In this document: positions 1 to 9,800 of the stretch, piece after piece
Position numbering within the stretch: position 1 is the stretch's first letter
How the letters are laid out: each line of letters begins with the position of its first letter
Source: Nissolia schottii
Lineage: Eukaryota > Streptophyta > Magnoliopsida > Fabales > Fabaceae
DNA: 64,000 nucleotides
Direction: 5' to 3'
Assembly: GCA_003254905.1 (NCBI GenBank)
Contig: QANU01000323.1
Span: forward strand, 252,787 to 316,786
Made by a program: the position numbers and the translations under genes
Notes under the pieces: generated by a model
Database searches by the model: none
What the model was told of the DNA's origin: nothing
The model's input: the letters and a program-made list of their open reading frames with translations, nothing else

Positions 1-512
1 AATCGGGGGTTCAGCTTCTTGATCTTCAATGACCTCCCAATACCTGTTGCCGGAGTAACCTTTAGGAAGACATGATCTCCCTCTTGGAACTCAAGCGGCC
101 TCCTCCAGTTATCTGCATAATTCTTCTGCCGACTTTGCGCCGTAAGCACTTTTTTGCGGAACAACTTCATCAACTCTTCGGTCTCGGGTCTCTTCAGGAC
201 CTAAATAGCGATATTGCCTGCTGTCGTTCCAACACAAAGGCGACTGACATTTCCGGCCATACAATGCTTCAAATGGAGCCATACCAATACTGGCTTGATA
301 ACTGTTGTTGTAGGCAAACTCCACAAATGACAATATTTCCTCCCAGTTTCCTGGTGTATCAAGTGCACAAGCTCGCAACATAACTTTTAGGGTCTGAATA
401 GTACGTTCAGACTGACTATCAGACTGAGGGTGATATGCAGAACTCAAGTGCAACTGCGATCCATAAGCTTTCTGCAACGCAGTCCAGAATCTGGAAGTAA
501 ATCTAGGATCTC
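1..512 (-). pseudogene. Ty3/gypsy integrase C-terminal fragment, truncated
   Basis: Reading the minus strand from about 510 down gives the C-terminal half of a Ty3/gypsy integrase. It contains DPRFTSRFW, then LSSAYHPQSDSQSERTIQTL (the conserved region around the third catalytic acidic residue), then FEALYGRKCQSPLCW. The frame is open from about 510 to 109. Beyond 109 the homology continues in another frame (a GDHVFLKV-like stretch, then PATGIGRSLK), so at least one frameshift is present. The element runs off the left edge of the window. On the right, homology stops abruptly near 512, where unrelated sequence begins. No protease, reverse transcriptase or LTR of this element is visible. It is a truncated remnant; the family is clear and the lineage within gypsy is not. 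Confidence 0.88.
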
Positions 513-558
513 AAAAAATGCACCCAAAGCAAAAAAAAATGTGAAGTTAACATGGCGT

Positions 559-597
559 GTGTCTCGCGCAAGATAATACACTTCTAGCGCGAGACAC
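559..597. repeat. Short GC-rich hairpin, GTCTCGC motif
   Basis: GTGTCTCGCGC at 559-569 is perfectly complementary to GCGCGAGACAC at 587-597, leaving a 17-nt loop. Further GTCTCG and GAGAC copies follow to about 650. It sits just outside the gypsy breakpoint at about 512, in sequence otherwise poor in G+C. Its role is unknown. Confidence 0.6.
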
Positions 598-747
598 CTC
601 TCCCAAAATGTCTCGTGCAAGTTGCTCTCGGCGTCTCGCATGAGACCCCTCCTGAGGCTGCTGAGAGTCGCTACAGGCATTTCCCAATGTTGTGGTCTCA
701 TTAACTCTATCACAACAAATATGAACACATATGTATAATAGATACAA

Positions 748-1304
748 GACCTAAAAAATAGACAATAATAGAGCTAACAACGTAATGATATGAGACCTAA
801 CCACCAAACAACATGAGACACAAGGAATCAATTTCGTCAGACCTAACCTATATTATAAATGAAACACAACCACTTCTGTTACATGAGACCTAAAAGATAG
901 ACAACAACAGACCTAACAGAATAATGACATGAAACCTAACCTATATTCAAAGCGAGACACAACCATTTATGTTACACAAGACATAACAAATAATGAAGAA
1001 CATAACTAATAAAATAAGTATATAATGACAGGAGACCTAACATATAGACAATAATAGAGCTAACAAAATAACTACACTAGACCTAACTAATAAACAACAT
1101 AAGACATAAGACTTTTATTTCATCAGACCTAACCTATATTATAAATGAGACAAAACCATTTTTGTTACGCGAGACCCAACGGATAGACAACAATAGACCT
1201 AACAGAATAATGATAGGAGACCTAACATATATTCAAAGCGAGACGCAACCACTTCTGTTACGCAATACATAACAAATTATGAAGAACATAACTAAGAAAA
1301 TAAG
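748..1304. repeat. Two tandem copies of a ~283-bp ACCTAAC/ACATAAC-rich unit
   Basis: About 748-1021 and 1030-1304 are diverged direct copies. AACCTATATTATAAATGAGA recurs with a spacing near 285, and TATTCAAAGCG occurs at 944 and again at 1230. Each unit is itself built of short iterations of AGACCTAAC and ACATAAC. The same short motifs reappear at 4020-4610. The right edge meets CTATTGG|GTAAG on the minus strand, a plausible splice donor of the neighbouring transposon gene, so the tandem repeat may lie in one of its introns. Confidence 0.75.
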
Positions 1305-2102
1305 CTTACCCAATAGTAGGTTGTTTTGTTGGCATGTCATCTGCCGGCTCCTCCACGATTAGAAAGCTCGACCTATCTTCAGGCCCCCTTGCAACACCCA
1401 CATCAACCCCTTCATCTTCCCCTTGCGGCTCCACATTTTTTTTGTTGTGTTTTTCCCTTTAATTTTTTGGGGGCAAGAGGCTCATCATCATCTGATATAG
1501 CCTCAGTTGATTCTTTTTTTTTTTTTGCTTCTTTCTTCTTCCTCTTGGTGACGTTTCACACGTCACCAATAATGTTGGTGAGAAATCCCTATAACCAAAA
1601 AAAAGTCATTAGTTATTTTGATATAAAAAATTAAAACATGCAAAAAAATGTTAAACTCATAGTGCCCCAGGTCTTCTCATCATTTAGAAAAGCGTCTATT
1701 AGATTAGATTTCCAGTAGACAATCCATGGACTGGTGTTGTCTGGGTTGTTGTACTCCTTGAAGCGGGTAGCTTGAAAGTACAACAGTTGAAATTTAAGAG
1801 ACATTAATAAAACATAAATAGACATAACCATTTCAAGGAAAGAGACAAAACTATTTCATGCATTTGGACATACTAGTAATATTAATAATAACATACCTGC
1901 AGAACCTACACCCAACCTTTGCAATTTTTTACTACACTTCCATGGCAGTCCTTTATACCATCCAACAAAAAGTCGTGGATGAAGGTTGACCAGTTGTATG
2001 CTAAAGGGTTTGACACGTCAACAATGGTCCGAAAGTGGTCAACTGACACCTTGTGTGTCATGGTGGGGCACAGAAATGCCTTGACCAGGAGGAGCAGGTA
2101 TG

Positions 2103-3376
2103 TGATAAGTGTCATATTTTAGTATTTTCATAAGTTAGAATGACACTTATCTAGATTGTTTAATGTGAAATTACTAGCTACAATTCCTCATTTTTGTATA
2201 AATTTAGTATAGTTCAAGAGCATGGATGCATATGAGTAAAATAATGTAATTCTTATTAATTTTCCAAACAGATAAGAGACGTGCATCAAAGGAATTAGAA
2301 GCAAGAAGAATTGAGCAACTAAATGAAGCTTCAGTCCGCTCAGTGCCCTTTCCAGGCCGCTGAGCGACCTCTGTTCCTAAAGAGCTTGTTTAAGGGTGAA
2401 GTAACTTCAACATGAAGAAACCCAAACCGCTTTGTGTCCGCTCAGCGAGCCCCTAAGTCCGCTTAACAACCTATGTTTAATTTCTCTATAAATAGAGCAC
2501 CAACTCACAGATTCAGGGGATCCATCCATCAGAATAATACATATTCAGAGAGTGGAGAACGAAGGAAGACAGAGAAGGAGCCAAGAGCTTTCAAGGAGCA
2601 CGGCAACACTTACCATGGCAACGTGAGAACGTGTCATGGTGAGCGTCCATCACCCTTCCCTTTGATTTCTTCTTGTAAGATGGTTAGTTAATCCTCTTAT
2701 TGTTGGGATTTGATGAATATTATGGTTTGATTGTATCCATGTAACTCTTGCATATATGAATGTCTCGATTTCTATGATTTGCATGATTTGATCTTGAACT
2801 TAATGCCTGTTTTAGCCTGATTAACTATAACTCAATTTAAGATTTGATTTTGTGCGCGACAACAACATTATTAAGTTGGATCTAGATCAAATAATCTAAT
2901 ATTCCTAATAGCTAGACATAAAGTTAGGGTTATTAGTCGTTTTAACACCTGAAGCTATATTGGTTTGCTTTATTAATCGTGCGAGACATTGACAATTAAT
3001 AACGGTAATCGAATGATCTTCTCATGCTTGAAATAGATGAGTAGGATACGAACTGGTGGCGAGGAATCAAAGAATTGATAATTCATATGCATTGAGTCAA
3101 TGGATATATGATAACTGTAGTATGAATCAATTCCCAGCAAGCTTCCTTATCTGCTTTTCATTCGTTGTCATTTTATCTTTTGTGTTAATTTATTTGTTCT
3201 CAAATTCAATTTACAAACCAACCACCATGTTGTTTAATTAACGAAACTCAAGAATGACTTATTATCACAACTCCCAGAGGACGACAACCTATCCGCTATA
3301 CTGCAATTGAATCTCTTGAGGATTTGAAAGCAAGACAGTAGATAGGATAAATAGAGAGACAAAAAAGCTTTCAATA
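2103..3376 (+). mobile_element. Solo LTR of a Ty3/gypsy-type retrotransposon
   Basis: This 1274-bp insert begins TGATAAGTGTCATATTTTAG, a common LTR start in dicot gypsy elements. It has no coding content, a TATAAATAG box, and an AT-rich 3' part. It is flanked by the direct repeat GTATG (2098-2102 and 3377-3381). Removing the insert and one GTATG joins the host transposon frame as RRAY|LLLLVKAF, which independently proves the boundaries. The 3' end reads CAATA, so the canonical terminal CA appears to have become TA. A solo LTR normally arises by LTR-LTR recombination that deletes the internal region. Confidence 0.85.
2487..2495 (+). promoter_or_regulatory. TATA box of the solo LTR
   Basis: TATAAATAG lies about 385 bp inside the LTR, in the position expected at the U3/R border. 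It is a likely TATA element of the former retrotransposon promoter. Whether it is active is unknown. Confidence 0.55.
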
Positions 3377-4011
3377 GTATGCCCTCCTGAATTTGTCCCA
3401 GGTGATGCCCTTATTTATTTCAAATTGTAGGGTAGGGACAATTTTATTCCTGTATGGGGCCATTGCAGACCGAACCTCATCAGAATCAATTTTTGGGAAA
3501 GGCATATCTGTTGCACTATAAGACAAAGGATTATTTTAATAAAATAAGTAGTTCACAAAATAAATAAACAAAACCAAGTAATCCTACCGGTTGCTAGCAG
3601 CCTTAGTGCAACCCCGATAAAGTTTGCCTGAACTTTGATCTTGTCATTGTTCAATACATCCATAGTGTTTGTTGCAAAGTCATAGTGTTTGACTAGCTAA
3701 TGCACTAATGAATGATGATAGAAACCTTCGAAACTTGGAGCATTGCCCCAAATCCCATTTCTTGAACTATTTTCTTTTGTGCGGCAGTGAGTGTTTCTGC
3801 CACGGTAGTTATTTTTGTGACCGGACACTTTGACTCGATTATGCACTACAGCAAACACCCAAATCAATGAACATGTCTTATGTTTATGTAAAATGATACA
3901 CTTTCTAGTGTAAATATACCATACCTTTTTATTATAATCAATTTTGGACATGTTGGAAGTGGTGGGTGTTGCCTTCTTGGTGGCTAAAGTTAGTGATTTC
4001 TTTGGTGCCAT

Positions 4012-4610
4012 AGCTCTGTAACATGAGAAAAGTACACAAACATTACAAGACATAACTGTAGGACACAACAAGATATAACCATATAAAACAGGAAGACACA
4101 ACATAACAATGCAAAACGACATAACCAACTAGCAAACACAGACCTAACTGTGACAAAGTATGAGACATAACCAAAAGGTTGTGTAGGACATAACCTTATT
4201 GTATAAACGAACATAACCTTGTGCAAAACACAAACATAGAAGCATTACGAATGTAGACACAACCGCACACTCTATTTAGGCATATACAACTATTTCATTG
4301 AGAAAACCCACAAATTAGTGTAGACCTAACCATTTTTCTCTTATCAGATTTAACCATAGAGCATTACAAACTTAACCATAGATAGACATAACTACGAAAG
4401 ACATACACAACCAACTCGCCAACAGCGGACACAACCACAGTAGAGAACGAGTCACGACCATTTATTTTACTCAGATACAACCATTCATTGTACTTAGACA
4501 CAACTTTTTTTTGTGTTTAGATACAACCATTTTGTTAGATCAGACATAACTTTTGTTAAACAACAAGACCTAACCATTATTTAGCCGAACAAATAAGAGA
4601 AGAAAAAAGT
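4012..4610. repeat. Degenerate ACATAACC/ACCTAACC iterations upstream of the transposon gene
   Basis: About 600 bp upstream of the minus-strand ATG at 4011 is filled with irregularly spaced copies of GACATAACC, GACCTAACC and GACACAACC. The motif family is the same as in the tandem repeat at 748-1304. No open reading frame of note is present. It may be the 5' leader or subterminal region of the element encoding the 1318-4011 gene. Confidence 0.6.
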
Positions 4611-6654
4611 AGCAAAAACAGTAAAAGGAAAAATGGACAAAGTTTTTTGTTCGGCGATTAACTTGGATAAATAAAATGAACTAGTAAGGGTTATGTCTTA
4701 CTAGTAGATACGGAGACGAAAGTGCTTGCAGATGTAATAGATGAACAATGTTGTTGCAGAAGAAGTAGGGGGGATGAAGTGGTGCTTTAGAGGAAGACGA
4801 GAGGGTCGTGTTTGTGGGAGGAAGACGAGAGGGTCGTGTCGCAAGAGCGTGGGAGAATAAAGGTTTTGAGAGAGTGCGAAAAGTGAACGGTTGGGCGTAC
4901 AGAAGGATTTAATGGGAGAGTGTGTGACACACACATGATGGGGGAGAGTGGGGCACGTTCTCCCGTTTTGTTGGGCTCCAGTAATCGTGGGTTTTTATTG
5001 CAAGTTTGCAACAAGTGTGCAATAATGGGTGTGCAAAAATCGGGGTTCTTAACTTTTTTAGGGGAATCAATGACTTAAATTTATATCTATATAACTTGAC
5101 CAACACTTATATAGTTGAAGTAGTAAAAAACTTTAACCCTTTAATTGATACGCTAAAAATGAAATAATTTATACTAAAAAATGGTGCACCATTAAGTGAG
5201 CCAAAGGTACACTGGATATCAAAGAAAAGAAAAATGCGTATGTAACATTATTTTAGCATATGAATTATGAATGAGTTGATTAATGTATATATGAAATTTT
5301 TACATGAAATAACTAGCCCACTTTCTCGATAGTTTTCCATTGTTATTGTAAGTGTATGTTTTTTTAATTCTCCTTGGCATGTTCAGTGCCAAGGTTTGTT
5401 GCGGCGCAGGGAGTGTATGTTGAGGCATGTTTGTTTCAATTTATTCGACAAAAAGGTATTTTTTAAATGTTAAAAAATCAATTTTTATATATTTAGATAT
5501 TCTTAAAAAATCTAAATTTAAAAAAAAACTCATTTTCAACTTTTAAATAAAGGACAAAATTTAGGTCAAGTTCCTTATATTCATTACATCCATTTCTTTA
5601 TTCAAATGTTGATTGTTTGATTGGAAAATTAGTTAGAATGGATATATGAAAATTGATCTAAGTTTTTTCCCTACATAAAAGCTAAAAGAAATAACTTGAA
5701 AAAAAAAAATACTCCATCCTTACAATCTTACATGTGACTTTTTTTTACCTAAAACTTTGTCCAAAATTAATCATCGTTTGATTAGATTATTGAAATATTA
5801 ATTATTATCTTTTCAATTATACCCTTATTTATTATTGACACTCTATTATTATATTAATTATATTACAATTTTTTATAACACTTATTAAAAAATAATTTAG
5901 TTTAAATCCTTAAAGTTTTCTTTGAGTATGTACAAAATAATTGATTTTTTAATATATGTGCATTTGTCAAAAATGACATGCTAAGAAACATTGACACAGA
6001 CATGGAATACGACAAGATATACGATACTGCGACGCACAAATTTCAAAATTTTATAGTACACCGACTTGACATATATAGCTATAAAATTAAATGTTTATAA
6101 TAATAATATCTTAATATTTTTATTAATATCAAACCATTAATTTTTAATACGTTTCAAATTCCATTCAAAATATATAAAACATTTAAAATATTTTTATGTA
6201 TCAATATTTACTAATTTTTCAAGGATCCATGTTAGGATAAATTATTTAGCCTATAAAATATTTTTTATTTATTCACGGCATGAACATGACTCAAAATACT
6301 TTTTGACATAACTCTTACACACTTGAATATAACTAATCATTAATTTTTTATTTAGACATATTCAAATAAATGCAACACATGTATGAGAGGAATGTTTTTG
6401 TGTTTCAATGTTTGCCGTCGGTCAAATATGAAAATACACCAATCTAACAAAGTGTCAATACTTCTTGAGGGGAGTATACGTTTTTCAATCTTTAGATCTC
6501 CATCATAGGCACGCGTCTGATTAGATCTCCTCCGTCAATTTCATTGTCTTTGTTTTCATCTACCGCTCATCCCGCAGTGTCGTAAATCCGTGCCGTAACT
6601 ACTAAGCACACAGCACTCCTCCTCTTTCCTGATCTTCCCCCACCCCAATGGATC
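4611..6654. other. Intergenic: transposon flank, then AT-rich sequence upstream of the beta'-COP gene
   Basis: 4611-5050 continues the transposon neighbourhood, with a short direct repeat GGAAGACGAGAGGGTCGTGT near 4791 and 4820. From about 5100 the sequence becomes AT-rich with no coding signal that I trust. The promoter of the downstream beta'-COP gene must lie toward the right end, but I cannot assign a specific TATA box. Confidence 0.5.
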
Positions 6655-6846
6655 GTATTTTTCACATTTCTCTGCACTCTCCCTCAAACAAAACCTCATC
6701 ACTCTCTTACTTTCTCTCTCATCCTCTCTCTTTCTGAGAGAGCTCGATCTCTTTCTCTCTCTCTCGTTCTTCGAATTCGGATTCTGATCTCGGACGAGTG
6801 TTTCTCCATCGAATCCAGCTAGTTCCATCAATCTCCGGAACAAAAA
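6655..6846 (+). promoter_or_regulatory. CT-rich 5' leader of the beta'-COP gene
   Basis: The stretch before the ATG is unusually rich in CT/TC dinucleotides (for example CTCTCTTTCTGAGAG and TCTTTCTCTCTCTCTCG near 6721-6765), and AAAAA precedes the ATG. Pyrimidine-rich leaders of this type are common in constitutively expressed plant genes. The exact transcription start is not determined. Confidence 0.5.
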
Positions 6847-9800
6847 ATGGTTAGCTTCCTCTTCTATCTCTTCTCTCGCGAAAACGCCTCTCAGATCTGG
6901 AACCAAATCGCTCTCGATTTCGTGTTTTTCTCGTTACGCTTTCTGATTTTCGAATTTCAATCGGTTATTTATCTGTCTACATATCTGTGACTCGAAACTA
7001 CGAGGCTCCTTGATTGTTGTTTACTTCGTGCGAGGGATCTAATGTGGAATTGTGCATTAACTCGTTTTTTTTTATTTGTGTTTTGTTTGATGCTCGCGTT
7101 CGCAGCCTCTCAGACTCGATATCAAGGTACGGTCATTTGTTTTGTTTTGTCTTTCATTCGTGTTTGGTTGCTTATAAATTTTTCGCTTAGCTCGGCGGAG
7201 AGGTTTTTATGTGGATTGGGTTTCTAAGCAACCAACCGTAGTGTGGACGAGTGTTTGGATTTGTTAATGCTTAGAACTGACTTGTTGCCGTGGTATTTGA
7301 TCAGCGAAAGCTTGCGCAAAGATCAGAGAGAGTGAAGTCTGTGGATCTACATCCAACAGAACCATGGTAACTAGCCTTGTCCTTTGTCTGTGTTGTGTGA
7401 TTTTGTCTTTGGAATTATTTTGTGACATGAAGCTGAAGGTTAAACCGGGTTTCTAATTTGTTTCCATGATTAAGTATTTCTCTAGTGTGGCATCTATGAG
7501 GATAGTTGTGAGCATTTTGTCATCAATGGTGGTTAGAAATACTTCTTGAAGTTTTGTTGATCTGTGTGATGTTACTGTTGTTAATGCAGGATTCTGGCAA
7601 GTTTATATTCTGGAACTGTCTGTATCTGGAACTACCAATCTCAGGTATGCCAATTTTTTATAATTGAGAATTAATATGTTGCGGATTTTTCTATGGTGGA
7701 CTCCTATATGTTGGCGCTTAAGTCAGACACGGGTGTTTGTTGATTGATCTCTAAACAAGCCACCTTTTGCATGGTGCCTATATTTAATGAGCTGCTAATT
7801 CACAAATGGAGCCTATTTATCATGGCTTCCTTCAAATTTTAAGCAGCCCAATATTCTACTTTTATTTAAAACAAAAACAATAATGTGTACCCATAATCCC
7901 ATATTGCTCGAAACTCCAAAGCATTGTTCAAAACATTTGTGCTCTTCTCAAAATTCCAATTTATATAGCTTTACAAATATCCTAAGTTGCAGGATAAGTT
8001 ACACTTATTTCTTCGTAAGAACTGGCCCTTTAAAACTTATTACTTATAAGTTGTAATGATGTGTGGAATGACTTTCCTTTTGAGTTTTTGCATGCATCTG
8101 TTCTAACTAATCCTTAAGAATAGTCAAATTCATAACTGTTGCCCTAGTTTGTGGATGGCTATCCTGTGTTGTTTAAGCCTAGGCCTTTTGTGTAACAAAT
8201 GCATACCTACACACATAAGAAGGAGTGGGTGTCACATGATTGATTGGATATACCATATTAAGTTAGGAAGAGTTTGGCTCGATACATGCTGCAATTTTTG
8301 AACAGGATCAACTAACAAATTTGTAGCTATTGTCCTCATGCAATTTTTGAATAGATAGAAACATAAATCTATGGCTCTCCTAGTGATCTTAATGTTGAAG
8401 AGTGGTTAGAAATTACTATAGCATTTTGTACTTAGAAATAGATTGAGACTGTAAGTTGCATGAAATTTAAACCCTGGTAAATTGATATGAATAAAGTGGC
8501 ACCAAATTCTTTTGGGCCCTGTTTGATCCTGGATTAATGCCAAGCAGCTCAATTAGACTGCACTTTGGCTTATCATTGCCCTCCCCACACCAGGTCATAG
8601 ACTTCCTTATTAGTCAAAAAGAAAAATTGATATGAATTAATTGTGATTTATTAAAGCAGCTTATTTAGATACTGCATATTGAAAAATGACAAATACCCAC
8701 CCACTCAAAATGTTGAAGAATAGGCTTGTAGCTGCTCCTTTTTGATAGAAATTGTTAGTTTCAGACATTATGTGTCCCATGCTGGCTTGAGTATTTAGAT
8801 GAAGTTCCGTCCTTTGGAATGTTGTGGGTGCCTTAATCTTTTGTTGGTGAAGCTGTTAGAGGCACATTTTCATATCCGATGAAGTGTGTTCATTTGTAGA
8901 TTTAAAATCAGCATTGCTTTGGGCTTTTGCCCTGCATTTATACTAAGAAAGTATGCCAGCATTGGCTTAGAAGAATTTTACTCTTGCAGTTAGTTTTATA
9001 AATACATATTGTTGTTTTTGCTTGTTCTAGTTTATTAAACGAGCATTTCTTCTTGCTTTTTCTATCATAGCATCATGGATTATGTTGTTTCAGATTTTGA
9101 TGCGTTCTATATGTATTTGTGTATTAGTATTAAAAGATGATATAGCCTTTGACTGTCCTGTTCCTATACTTCAATTCTTCACAAGCCTTCTTGCGTCAAA
9201 TGGATCATTAGTTTGTATGGAGCTTTTCTGTGCAATTAACTTTACTTCTTCCTTTGATTCAATTTCAGACCATGGCCAAGTCTTTTGAGGTAACCGAGTT
9301 ACCAGGTACATAAATTTTGTTTGGTTTGGTCTGTTTGTTTTATTGTTTATATATCTGCCTCCTGCCTCATGCATTTGTTTGAAGCCATTTTCTTTTTTTA
9401 TATTTCATGGCTCGTATGCTATTTGATTTTGCAGTTAGGTCTGCCAAGTTTATCGCACGCAAGCAGTGGGTTGTTGCTGGAGCAGATGATATGTTCATTC
9501 GTGTATATAATTACAACACGATGGATAAAGTTAAGGTATTTGAGGCACATACAGATTACATTAGGTGTGTGGCAGTCCATCCTAACCTTCCTTATGTGCT
9601 GTCATCATCTGATGATATGCTCATAAAGCTTTGGGACTGGGAAAAGGGCTGGCTCTGTACCCAGATATTTGAGGGACATTCTCATTATGTCATGCAAGTG
9701 ACATTTAATCCTAAAGACACTAACACCTTTGCAAGTGCATCCCTTGATCGGACCATAAAGGTATACATGTGCTCTTTTTGCCAGTTTCTTGCATTGTCCT

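Larger units (their letters stand above)
1318..4011 (-). pseudogene. Decayed transposon gene of the plant Ulp1-associated family
   Basis: A multi-exon reading can be followed on the minus strand. Exon 1 (4011-3925) begins MAPKKSLTLATKK. An exon at about 3845-3588 carries LTAAQKKIVQEMGFGAMLQV and, after a frame break, LVKHYDFATNTMDV and FIGVALRLLA. Another exon at 3515-3377 ends ITWDKFRRAY. It continues at 2102-1897 as LLLLVKAFLCPT and YNWSTFIHDFLLDGIK. A further piece at about 1800-1640 has LLYFQATRFKEYNN. Lysine-rich and acidic linkers (KRKKKEAKKKKE) follow down to 1318. The order GFG(A/G)LL, then FRRA..L..LLCPT, then YNW..F..DFLLDGI matches a large uncharacterised plant family carried by transposons and often fused or linked to Ulp1-like cysteine proteases. 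I see no protease part here. Lesions are a frameshift with a stop near 3690, an in-frame stop near 1911, and a solo LTR inserted at 2103-3376. Confidence 0.6.

Noticed and set aside
3262..3267. TTATCA as the 3' end of the solo LTR (mirror of the TGATAA start)
   Set aside because: It would give a neat TG...CA element, but the following bases do not repeat the 5' flank and the host frame is not restored. The GTATG duplication at 3377-3381 does both.
7042..7227. 61-codon plus-strand frame after the beta'-COP leader as a small gene
   Set aside because: It spans exon 2 and intron sequence of beta'-COP in the wrong frame.
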